NCBI RefSeq assembly: GCF_900170035.1
Contig: NZ_LT828545.1
Span: 1-41,265 of the forward strand
From: Desulfamplus magnetovallimortis
GTDB lineage: Bacteria; Desulfobacterota; Desulfobacteria; Desulfobacterales; Desulfobacteraceae
Direction of reading: 5' to 3'
Length of the DNA stretch: 41,265 nt
The notes under the pieces were generated by a model. That model saw nothing but the letters and a program-made list of their open reading frames with translations, did no database searches and was not told the origin of the DNA. Every line of letters starts with the position of its first letter. The first letter of the stretch is position 1. Shown piece after piece: positions 25,160-32,645 of this stretch. The translations under genes were made by a program, and so were the position numbers.

Positions 25160-25555
25160 TTTTTTCTCCTTAAAAATTGATTTTGGTGATAAACAGAGAT
25201 GGTCGGATGAATCTCGTCCACTCCCGATTGTGAAAACAGGGTGATTTTCACGTTAGTAATTGGGTTTTATTAACTTACCCAAACTCCCCCTCGCAAGTCT
25301 GTAAAATGTGGCTGGGGGGCAAGGTGAATGGAGAAGTTATTAAAAATCAATTCCTTAAAAGAACATGGCTTCTATGCAGCCACCACTAAATATGGAAATT
25401 TGTATCAATTTCCATGGTAATGTGTAAAGAACTTTTCTGGGAGTGTATGAGGGAATGCCGAATCACAAATGATTTTCCTTATCAAATGCTTTAGAGAAGT
25501 GTCAAGGGAAATGTTATCACTGACAGGGTAACATATTGATAATGTTGGTTTCTTT
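25160..25555. other. Spacer with repeats between nadK and the ABC transporter
   Basis: About 400 bp without a gene. It holds a dispersed family 2 element (25255-25356) and a GGAAATTTGTATCAATTTCC inverted motif near 25394-25413, related to the 34401-34586 array. The promoter of the binding-protein gene should lie here, but I could not pick convincing -35/-10 boxes. I see nothing in 25430-25555. Confidence 0.5.
25255..25356 (+). repeat. Dispersed repeat family 2, copy 2
   Basis: About 100 bp: GTAATTGGGTTTTATTAACTTACCC at the left (within the first 25 bases), AACTCCCCCTC, a variable centre, GGCTGGGGGGCAAGGTGAATGG, and AAGTTATTAAAAATCAATTCC at the right end. This uninterrupted copy gives the empty-site sequence for the insertion seen in copy 3 at 34772-35054. 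Confidence 0.75.
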
Positions 25556-26404
25556 TCATGCTCTTCCTCCACTCCATAAAAGCCTTGCCTTTAAAACATT
25601 ATAGTAGCTATCTTTTTTAAAATTGATCATTTTCACAGGATGTTCTCCCCTTGTAACCATAATTTTGTCGCTGGGACCTATGGAAATCCCCTCTTGACCA
25701 TCTAAGGTGAGCATGATATCGTCGGAGTCACCTTCAAGACAAAGTTCAATTGTGGATGAATCTGGAATTATAAGAGGGCGGTTGGTCAGGGTAAAAGGGC
25801 AGATGGGCGTCAGAATTATTCCCGGTACCATTGGGTGAATCACAGGGCCGCCGGCTGCAAGTGAGTAGGCAGTGGAGCCTGTAGGAGTCGCCACAATGAG
25901 GCCGTCAGCCTTGAATGTGGTAAGATATGAGCCATCTATGGATACTACGCAGTAAACCAGTCTGGAAAGCGCCCCTCGATTTAGTACAAGATCGTTTAGT
26001 ACACTTGACGATGCAATCTCTTTATCCTCCCTGCTTACAGATACTTTAAGGCGCATTCTCTCTTCAATATGAAAACGGCCATCCAAAAGTGCCTGAACAG
26101 CATCATAAAGGCAGTTTTCCAGGGTTTCGGCAAGAAAGCCTACCTCTCCGAACTTGATTCCCATGAGAGGGATATCATGGCTGCCTATAAGGCGGGCTGC
26201 ACTGAGAAATGTCCCGTCACCTCCGAGAACAATCATGCAGGAAATGGGTTTCGAAGGAAGTTTTTTTGAAAAACCGTCCGCATAAACCACGTTCACGCCC
26301 CTTTGTTGTAGCCATTGTGCAAGTTCATCGGCTTTTTGTCTGGCTTTTTCATCCTGCTTGACAAGCAAGGCTATATATTTTTTACTCATATTGGATTCAT
26401 TCAC
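25556..26404 (-). CDS. nadK: NAD kinase
   Basis: A protein of 282 aa. It phosphorylates NAD to NADP in the cytoplasm. The diagnostic motifs are present: GGDGT (61-65), NDLVLNRG (137-144; N137/D138 contact the nucleotide), TPTGSTAYSLAAGGP (173-187), and TLDGQ near the C-terminus. The length is normal. An in-frame ATG at 26389 is an alternative start; neither start has a strong ribosome binding site. In many bacteria nadK is adjacent to recN; here recN lies about 6 kb away beyond the liv genes. Confidence 0.94.
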   Translation of the reverse strand: MNESNMSKKYIALLVKQDEKARQKADELAQWLQQRGVNVVYADGFSKKLPSKPISCMIVLGGDGTFLSAARLIGSHDIPLMGIKFGEVGFLAETLENCLYDAVQALLDGRFHIEERMRLKVSVSREDKEIASSSVLNDLVLNRGALSRLVYCVVSIDGSYLTTFKADGLIVATPTGSTAYSLAAGGPVIHPMVPGIILTPICPFTLTNRPLIIPDSSTIELCLEGDSDDIMLTLDGQEGISIGPSDKIMVTRGEHPVKMINFKKDSYYNVLKARLLWSGGRA

Positions 26405-26475
26405 TTTATCAATAAACTCCCATGATTGCCAAGGCTCAAAAGAGCATAGGCGTTGGCTTTGAATATAATTTAATA

Positions 26476-26649
26476 TTCAAAATCGACACCTATGATCTTG
26501 TAAGCCTTGTCAACACTGTCTGAATCAGGATTCCCAAGATTAACAAGATAAGGCAAGATTTTCTATCCTGAGCATCCTATCCATCCTGGTTATCCTGGTT
26601 CAGACAACTGCAATAACTTCGGAAAAAGCAATAAGATGTCGATTTTGAG
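26476..26649 (+). repeat. MITE-like intergenic repeat, copy F (6-bp flanking repeat)
   Basis: 174 bp from TTCAAAATCGACA (one change from the usual first base) to TGTCGATTTTGAG, with the inner pair GTCTGAATCAGGAT / ATCCTGGTTCAGAC. TTAATA is repeated immediately outside both ends (26470-26475 and 26650-26655), as expected of target duplication. Very similar to copy H at 38282. Confidence 0.88.
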
Positions 26650-26737
26650 TTAATAGTATAGGAATTTCCATTTTTGGGAACAAAGAAGCCCGCCCGCAGG
26701 ACGCTAAGTTCATAAATATTATCATCTTGAATCATTC

Positions 26738-26857
26738 AAATCAATCGCAATAACCGTTTCCAAATCAATTGCAATAACCTCTTCCAAATCAATCGCAATA
26801 ACCTCTTCCAAATCAATCGCAATAACTTCTTCCAAATCAATTGCAATAACCTCTTCA
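26738..26857 (-). repeat. Five 24-bp tandem repeats, coding for an octapeptide on the minus strand
   Basis: Five direct copies of a 24-bp unit (AAATCAATCGCAATAACCTC then TTCC). On the minus strand, a small frame from an ATG at 26871 to a stop at 26722 reads five repeats of E-E-V-I-A-I-D-L (49 aa in all). There is no ribosome binding site, so it may be the tail of a lost gene or a mini-protein. Because 24 is a multiple of three, repeat-number change would preserve the frame. Confidence 0.8.
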
Positions 26858-26941
26858 GGAACCCCCATCATAAAAATGTTTGTAACTTGAAATGAAACAT
26901 GCCGAATTTATTTGAATTTATATGTTTTTCCCTGTTTTTTC

Positions 26942-26970
26942 TTGACTCTGTGACCCTGTAACAGTATAAA
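26942..26970 (+). promoter_or_regulatory. Sigma-70-type promoter for livK
   Basis: TTGACT (26942-26947), a 17-nt spacer, then TATAAA (26965-26970). Transcription would start near 26977, giving a ~120-nt leader before the livK ATG at 27098. This is one of the two best promoter matches I found in the window. Confidence 0.7.
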
Positions 26971-27097
26971 ACTTAAATTTAATGCACTTGAAAAATAAGG
27001 CATTTACTTCCTGCATGAACACCAGAGGATGTTGTCTTGTGCGTCCATGGAAGCCCCGTTTTATAAACCCAGTTTTTAATTTTTAAGGAGAGTATTC

Positions 27098-28213
27098 ATG
27101 AAACAGATTAAAAAGATGTTTGTTTTTGCAGTAGTTGCCCTGTTTGTCATGGCCGGAACAGCCATGGCATCTGATACCATTAAACTTGGCGTTGCCGGTG
27201 CACACAGCGGTGATCTTGCATCCTATGGCCTTCCCTCTGTCAAGGCTGCTGAGCTTGTTGTAAAAAAAATAAATGATGCCGGCGGCGTACTTGGAAAACA
27301 GGTTGAACTTCTTGTTGAAGATGATGTCTGCAAGCCTGAAGTTGCCGGTAATACTGCCACCAAGCTTGTATCAGATGGTGCAAACGTGGTTATGGGACAT
27401 ATTTGCAGTGGTGCCACAAAGGCCGCTCTTGGCATCTACAAAGATGCAGGCATTGTTGTAATGTCTCCATCTGCTACAAACCCAGATTTGACACTTTCCG
27501 GTGAATACCCCAATTTTTTCAGAACAATCGCCCATGATGCCGTGCAGGCACAACTTCAGGTGAAATATGCTACAGAAGTTCTCAAGACTAAAAGTGTTGC
27601 GATTCTGCATGACAAAGGAGACTACGGAAAAGGACAGGCAGAGCTTGCCCAGAAATATTTTACAGAAGCTGGTGTAAAAGTTGTTCTTTTTGAAGGGGTA
27701 ACTCCTGGTGCTGTTGATTACTCTGCAATTGTTACAAAGGTTAGAAAAGAGAAACCAGAACTTGTTGTGTGGGGTGGATATCATCCGGAAGCTTCCAAGA
27801 TTGTCACTCTTATGCGTAAAAAGAGAATGGACACCCTTTTTATGGGCGGTGATGGCGTTAAAGATGATACCTTTATAAAGGTTGCAGGGGAGTATGCAGA
27901 GGGCGTTTATGCAACAGGCCCTATGGATATATCCATGAATCCACTTGCTGTTCAGGCAAAAAAAGAGCATCAAGATGCCTATGGTTCAGATCCTGGTGCG
28001 TTCTTTGACAATGCCTATGCTGCCACGCTTGCTCTTCTCAATGCCGTTGAAAAGGCTGCTTCAACCGATTATGACGCCATTGTTAAAGCTCTTCAAAATG
28101 AATATGTTGACACAACTCTCGGCAAGATCAAATTTGATGAAAAAGGTGATGCAACCGGTATTGGTTTCTCTGTTTACAGAGTACAGGGCGGTACATTTGT
28201 AGAGCAGAAATAA
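27098..28213 (+). CDS. livK: Branched-chain amino-acid ABC transporter, binding protein
   Basis: A protein of 371 aa with an ATG start after AAGGAGAGTATTC. Signal peptide 1-24 (ending AGTAMASDT). Type I periplasmic binding fold of the LivJ/LivK family: IKLGVAGAHSGDLASYGLPS, LVSDGANVVMGHICSGATKAAL, SPSATNPDLT, FRTIAHDAVQAQ, and AILHDKGDYGKGQAELAQKYF. It delivers Leu/Ile/Val or related amides to the permease pair downstream. A 440-bp spacer with an inverted repeat separates it from livH, allowing higher expression of the binding protein. Confidence 0.94.
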   Translation: MKQIKKMFVFAVVALFVMAGTAMASDTIKLGVAGAHSGDLASYGLPSVKAAELVVKKINDAGGVLGKQVELLVEDDVCKPEVAGNTATKLVSDGANVVMGHICSGATKAALGIYKDAGIVVMSPSATNPDLTLSGEYPNFFRTIAHDAVQAQLQVKYATEVLKTKSVAILHDKGDYGKGQAELAQKYFTEAGVKVVLFEGVTPGAVDYSAIVTKVRKEKPELVVWGGYHPEASKIVTLMRKKRMDTLFMGGDGVKDDTFIKVAGEYAEGVYATGPMDISMNPLAVQAKKEHQDAYGSDPGAFFDNAYAATLALLNAVEKAASTDYDAIVKALQNEYVDTTLGKIKFDEKGDATGIGFSVYRVQGGTFVEQK

Positions 28214-28259
28214 ACTATCTGTGAAACCACTATCCTTGTTTTTTGATCTCCGGAGTGAC

Positions 28260-28362
28260 GCAATGCTGTTGACTTAAGCCACCACCCAACTCAGATGAGA
28301 TTGGAATCTTCAATGATTTCAGTAGCTCTCTTGCCTTTTAATACTTAAGGCAACAGCATTGC
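28260..28362. repeat. Long inverted repeat between livK and livH
   Basis: Arms of 19 nt (28260-28278 and 28344-28362; GCAATGCTGTTGACTTAAG against CTTAAGGCAACAGCATTGC) match at 18 of 19 positions across a 65-nt loop. CGGAGTGACG lies just outside each arm as a direct repeat (28251-28260 and 28363-28372, partly overlapping the arms). It may be a small mobile element or a transcript-processing or attenuation hairpin within the liv operon. Confidence 0.7.
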
Positions 28363-28553
28363 CGGAGTGACGGGGTATTGGAGAAAATTTATTCAAGTAA
28401 AACCATCAAGGGGCAAAACTTAAATGTTTAGCCCCTTTCCCTGCATAAAAATCCTTTCCTCAAATTTTTATAACGGTCATGGCAGACCTGTCTGCCACAA
28501 CGAAGCATGAAACCCCAGAGAGCCTTAAAAGGCATGGACTTTCATATAACGTA

Positions 28554-28628
28554 CATGGCTGATGACAGCCACAATCGAAGAGATGAAAGTCGTTTCAAAA
28601 ACATCTATTTATTGAGACTTTCATATAA
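28554..28628 (+). repeat. Dispersed ~75-bp repeat (inverted partner at 36777-36850)
   Basis: Starts CATGGCTGATGACAGCCACA and includes ATCGAAGAGATGAAAGTCG, ending GACTTTCATATAA. A closely matching inverted copy lies 8 kb downstream. The ends ATGAAAGTCG and GACTTTCAT are themselves complementary, so each copy can fold. It lies in the livK-livH spacer, just upstream of the chosen livH start. Confidence 0.75.
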
Positions 28629-28653
28629 AACAGGCTCCAGAACAGGATTAAAT

Positions 28654-29562
28654 ATGGATTTAGAATATTTTTCACAACTTTTCTTCGGCGGGTTGACCCG
28701 CGGAAGCATATATGCCCTTATTGCCCTTGGATACACAATGGTTTACGGTATAATAGAACTTATAAATTTTGCACATGGTGAAATCTATATGATCGGAGCT
28801 TTTACAGCATTGATTGTATCCAGTGTTTTGACTCTTTTTGGTATGCCGGTTTTGGCTGTTGTGGTTCTGGCCGGTATGGCAGCAGTGGTTTACTCATGTT
28901 CATATGGCTATACCATGGAGAAAATTGCCTACAAGCCCCTGCGAAATGCTCCAAGGCTTTCTGCTCTAATAAGTGCCATAGGAATGTCCCTTTTCCTTCA
29001 GAATTACGTTCTTCTTGCCCAGACATCAGACTTTCTTCCATTTCCAAGTCTTATTCCCGATTTTGAGTTCTGGGAACCCTATGCCCATATCCTGACTTCC
29101 CCTGAGCTTGTGATTCTTATTACAACAGTTGTAGTAATGATCCTGTTGACATTTCTCATCAAGTTTACAAAAATCGGTAAGGCCATGAGGGCTACATCCC
29201 AGGACAAAATGATGGCTTCGCTTCTTGGCATTAATGTGGATCGGGTAATTTCCGTTACTTTTGTGGTTGGCTCTGCCACTGCTGCAATTGGAGGGATTCT
29301 TATCGCATCTCACATTGGTCAGATTAATTTTTACATGGGCTTTATTGCCGGTATAAAAGCTTTTGTTGCAGCGGTACTGGGTGGAATCGGAAGCATTCCG
29401 GGAGCAGTATTAGGATCACTTGTGCTTGGCTGGACGGAAAGTTTTTTTACAGGCTATATATCAAGTGACTATGAAGATGTATTTGCGTTCCTGTTTCTTG
29501 TTCTTATTCTTATTTTTAGACCATCGGGAATCCTCGGCAGATCCCAGGCTCAAAAGGTTTAG
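28654..29562 (+). CDS. livH: Branched-chain amino-acid ABC transporter, permease LivH
   Basis: A protein of 302 aa from the ATG at 28654, which has AGGA upstream and begins where LivH family proteins normally begin (MDLEYFSQLFFGGLTRGSIYALIALGY). An in-frame ATG at 28507 would add 49 residues that fall inside a dispersed repeat, so I reject it. Multiple membrane segments; family motifs YGIIELINFAHGEIYMIGAF and AAVLGGIGSIPGAVLG. It pairs with LivM to form the inner-membrane channel. The livM start follows 3 nt after its stop. Confidence 0.93.
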   Translation: MDLEYFSQLFFGGLTRGSIYALIALGYTMVYGIIELINFAHGEIYMIGAFTALIVSSVLTLFGMPVLAVVVLAGMAAVVYSCSYGYTMEKIAYKPLRNAPRLSALISAIGMSLFLQNYVLLAQTSDFLPFPSLIPDFEFWEPYAHILTSPELVILITTVVVMILLTFLIKFTKIGKAMRATSQDKMMASLLGINVDRVISVTFVVGSATAAIGGILIASHIGQINFYMGFIAGIKAFVAAVLGGIGSIPGAVLGSLVLGWTESFFTGYISSDYEDVFAFLFLVLILIFRPSGILGRSQAQKV

Positions 29563-29565
29563 CAT

Positions 29566-30771
29566 ATGACAGTAAAAAATGAACTGATTAAATCAATTCT
29601 GGCATCCATATGGTTCATGTTTCTGACATTTCCCATCATGGTAATCAAGGTTAACACAGTTACAGATACTGTGGAGTGGCGTTGGTACAACATGGCTGTT
29701 GTGGGCATTGGTTCCTTCTTTATATCCATGCTGTGGCGTTATCTTATCAGGAAAAAGGAGGAGGGAAGCAAGAAGGAGAAAAAGGATACTGTCGGGCCTG
29801 TTCAAAGGATACTCCAGGATAAAAAATATTTCCTGCCAGGTATTGGAGCCGCTCTTCTCTTTACCATTTTTTTCCCCCATATTTTTTCCATGTACCAGAC
29901 AAATATCATGATTTCGGCATTGATATATGTAATGCTGGGTCTGGGGCTTAATATCGTTATAGGGCTTGCAGGCCTTCTGGATCTTGGCTATGTGGCTTTT
30001 TTTGCAGTGGGAGCTTACTCCTATGCTCTTCTCAATCTCCACTATGGCGTAACCTTCTGGATAGCGCTGCCCCTTGGAGGACTTATTGCAGCTTTTTTTG
30101 GCATTATCCTTGGTTACCCTGTTTTGAGGCTCCGTGGAGACTATCTTGCAATTGTGACCCTTGGCTTTGGAGAGATTATCAGGCTTGTTCTGGAAAACTG
30201 GAATGAATTCTCATTTGGTCCAAGCGGTATAGCCAATATACCCAAACCTGGCTTTTTTGGTTTTGAGCTATCATTGCAGGCCACCACAACCTTTACTTTC
30301 TATATTATAGTGCTACTTGTTCTTTTTACCATTTTTGTGATAAACCGTCTTCAGAATTCAAGAATCGGCAGGGCATGGAGTGCTTTGAAGGATGACGAGG
30401 TAGCATGTCAGGCCATGGGAATTGACAAGGCCAAAACAAAGCTGAGAGCATTTGCCCTTGGTGCAACCTGGGCAGGTATGGGAGGCGTTGTATTTGCAGC
30501 TAAAACCACCTTTATAAATCCTGCAAGTTTTACAATATGGGAATCTGTTATAATTCTCTGTACAGTTGTGCTTGGCGGAATGGGATCAATTGCAGGCGTT
30601 ATGTGCGGTGCTCTGCTGCTCATCCTTCTGCCTGAATATTTGAGAGATTTTGGTGAGTTCAGAATGATTACTTTTGGAACTGTGCTTGTTCTAATGATGG
30701 TATTCCGTCCAGGTGGAATCATTGAGAATGTCAGAAATACATATAAATTTGAAAAGTCCAGTCAATCATAA
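29566..30771 (+). CDS. livM: Branched-chain amino-acid ABC transporter, permease LivM
   Basis: A protein of 401 aa. The N-terminal ~100 residues have two membrane segments and a basic loop (RKKEEGSKKEKK), an extension seen in longer LivM proteins. The core has GLGLNIVIGLAGLLDLGYVAFFAVGAY, RLRGDYLAIVTLGFGEIIRL and the ATPase-contact motif around GRAWSALKDDEVACQAMGI. Tightly coupled to livH. Confidence 0.94.
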   Translation: MTVKNELIKSILASIWFMFLTFPIMVIKVNTVTDTVEWRWYNMAVVGIGSFFISMLWRYLIRKKEEGSKKEKKDTVGPVQRILQDKKYFLPGIGAALLFTIFFPHIFSMYQTNIMISALIYVMLGLGLNIVIGLAGLLDLGYVAFFAVGAYSYALLNLHYGVTFWIALPLGGLIAAFFGIILGYPVLRLRGDYLAIVTLGFGEIIRLVLENWNEFSFGPSGIANIPKPGFFGFELSLQATTTFTFYIIVLLVLFTIFVINRLQNSRIGRAWSALKDDEVACQAMGIDKAKTKLRAFALGATWAGMGGVVFAAKTTFINPASFTIWESVIILCTVVLGGMGSIAGVMCGALLLILLPEYLRDFGEFRMITFGTVLVLMMVFRPGGIIENVRNTYKFEKSSQS

Positions 30772-30886
30772 ACTTTTCATGAACAATAAAGGGCTTCGAT
30801 TTGAAAGGTGTTGCATTGTCATTGCATGATTGCAGGGTTACTCTCTTACGATTCTTCTTGTTTGACATAAGTATTTTTTACTTTTG

Positions 30887-30996
30887 GAGTCGCATCTAAG
30901 GACGCATAGAGTCATATGTAAAGACGCCTGGAGTCATATGTAAGTACGCCTGGAGTCATATGTAAGGATGTCTGGAGTCATATGTAAGGGTGCCCC
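30887..30996 (+). repeat. Five 22-bp tandem repeats between livM and livG
   Basis: Five direct units of exactly 22 bp beginning GAGTC; four contain GAGTCATATGTAA with the CATATG palindrome and a variable 3' half, and the first is GAGTCGCATCTAAGGACGCATA-like. 22 bp is close to two helical turns, so each palindrome would face the same side of DNA. It lies in the 277-bp gap within the liv operon, so it may be a protein-binding array or simply a minisatellite. Confidence 0.85.
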
Positions 30997-31048
30997 TGCT
31001 TTTTTGTATTTGGCAAAACACTATTTTCAGATCAGTTAAGATTTTTTT

Positions 31049-31846
31049 ATGAAACCAATTCTTGAAGTAAAAAATATGACAATGGATTTTGGGGGATTGC
31101 GAGCCATTGACAACCTTGATCTTTTTATTGACAAGGGAGAGATAGTGGCTCTGATTGGCCCCAATGGTGCAGGAAAGACAACTTTTTTTAACTGTATTAC
31201 CGGAATCTATACCCCGACCTCCGGGGATGTTTTTATTGATCCAGATGGAGATGGTAAAAAAGAGCGAATCAACAACCTTAAACCCAATCTTGTCACAAGA
31301 AGGGGCCTTGCCAGAACTTTCCAGAATATTCGCCTTTTTTCCTCCATGACGGTTCTTGAAAATGTCATGATTGGATGCCATGCTGTTACAAAGGCCGGTA
31401 TCCTTGGAGCCATTTTCAGAGGTCCTTCCACAAAGGCCGAGGAGAATCTTATAGTTGAGAAGAGCTATAATATTCTTGAAAAGATAGGTCTTGCAAAGTA
31501 TGTCAATGAGCTTGCCGTCAACCTTCCGTATGGTGCCCAAAGACGCCTTGAAATTGCACGGGCCATGGCAACAGAGCCTTTTCTTCTGCTTCTTGATGAG
31601 CCCGCAGCCGGCATGAATCCCCAGGAGACCCTTGAGCTTGATGCTCTTATAATGAAGCTTCGGGACAATGAGGGAATTTCCATCCTTCTGATTGAACATG
31701 ACATGAAGCTTGTCATGAGCCTTTCAGAGAGAATATATGTCGTGGATTACGGTAAAAAAATAGGGGAGGGGACACCGGAAGATATCAGGAGTAATCCTGT
31801 GGTTATCAAGGCATATCTTGGGGAGGAAATTGAAGAAGATGCTTAA
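31049..31846 (+). CDS. livG: Branched-chain amino-acid ABC transporter, ATP-binding protein LivG
   Basis: A protein of 265 aa. Walker A GPNGAGKTT follows EIVALI; the family LARTFQNIRLFSSMTVLENV and LPYGAQRRLEIARAMA (signature region) and Walker B LLLLDEPAAGMNP are present, with IEHDMKLVMSLSERIYVVDYGKKI typical of LivG. ATP hydrolysis here drives uptake through LivHM. Its last codons overlap the livF start. Confidence 0.94.
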   Translation: MKPILEVKNMTMDFGGLRAIDNLDLFIDKGEIVALIGPNGAGKTTFFNCITGIYTPTSGDVFIDPDGDGKKERINNLKPNLVTRRGLARTFQNIRLFSSMTVLENVMIGCHAVTKAGILGAIFRGPSTKAEENLIVEKSYNILEKIGLAKYVNELAVNLPYGAQRRLEIARAMATEPFLLLLDEPAAGMNPQETLELDALIMKLRDNEGISILLIEHDMKLVMSLSERIYVVDYGKKIGEGTPEDIRSNPVVIKAYLGEEIEEDA

Positions 31847-32546
31847 AATACGAAATATTCAGGCTTTTTACGGTAACATTCAGGCTCTCAGGGATATTGA
31901 GATGGATGTCAGGGAGGGGGAGATCATCTCTCTAATAGGAGCCAATGGTGCCGGAAAATCCACCACACTAATGACGATATGCGGTGTGGTTCCTGCCCGG
32001 CATGGAGAGATTTTTTTTGACGGAAAAAACATAACCAATATGCCGCCTGACAAAATTGTGGCTTTGGGTATCAATCAGGTTCCCGAGGGAAGACATATTT
32101 TCCCATTTCTGACGGTTATGGAGAATCTTGACATGGGTACTTTTCTCAGAAATGATACTGATGAGATCAAAAAGGATCTTGAGTATATTTTTGAGCTTTT
32201 CCCAAGGCTTGCCGAGCGACGCAGTCAGGCCGGAGGCACATTGAGTGGTGGAGAACAGCAGATGCTTGCCATATCAAGGGCCATCATGACAAGGCCAAGG
32301 CTTCTGCTTCTGGACGAGCCATCACTTGGCCTTGCACCCATTGTCACAAGACAGATTTTCGATATTATCCGGAAAATAAATAAAGAGAACAATACAACCA
32401 TTTTTCTGGTAGAGCAGAATGCCAATCTTGCCCTTCACATTGCAGACAGAGGATATGTCATGGAGAATGGTGCAATAACCATGACTGATACCGGCAAAAA
32501 TCTTCTCTCCAATGAAGATGTTAAAAAAGCATACCTGGGAATCTGA
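31839..32546 (+). CDS. livF: Branched-chain amino-acid ABC transporter, ATP-binding protein LivF
   Basis: A protein of 235 aa from the ATG at 31839, overlapping the livG stop by 8 nt; a TTG 21 nt upstream is in frame but would add residues not usual in LivF. Walker A GANGAGKSTT, NQVPEGRHIFPFLTVMENL (LivF hallmark), signature LSGGEQQMLAISRA and Walker B LLLLDEPSLGLAP. It completes the livKHMGF set. Confidence 0.94.
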   Translation: MLKIRNIQAFYGNIQALRDIEMDVREGEIISLIGANGAGKSTTLMTICGVVPARHGEIFFDGKNITNMPPDKIVALGINQVPEGRHIFPFLTVMENLDMGTFLRNDTDEIKKDLEYIFELFPRLAERRSQAGGTLSGGEQQMLAISRAIMTRPRLLLLDEPSLGLAPIVTRQIFDIIRKINKENNTTIFLVEQNANLALHIADRGYVMENGAITMTDTGKNLLSNEDVKKAYLGI

Positions 32547-32645
32547 TTAGTCTCTTTTATAATTAAGTGCTTTTGTGATATCCACCAAAACTAACAGTGG
32601 TCGCTATATTTTCATAATAAAATACTTTTCTGGAAATCTGAATAT

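Noticed and set aside
26738-26857. 24-bp repeats as a CRISPR array
   Set aside because: Units are directly adjacent with no spacers, and no cas genes are nearby. The 22-bp and 62-bp arrays were rejected as CRISPR for the same reason.
28507-28653. N-terminal extension of LivH
   Set aside because: The extra 49 codons overlap a dispersed repeat and precede the normal family start at 28654.
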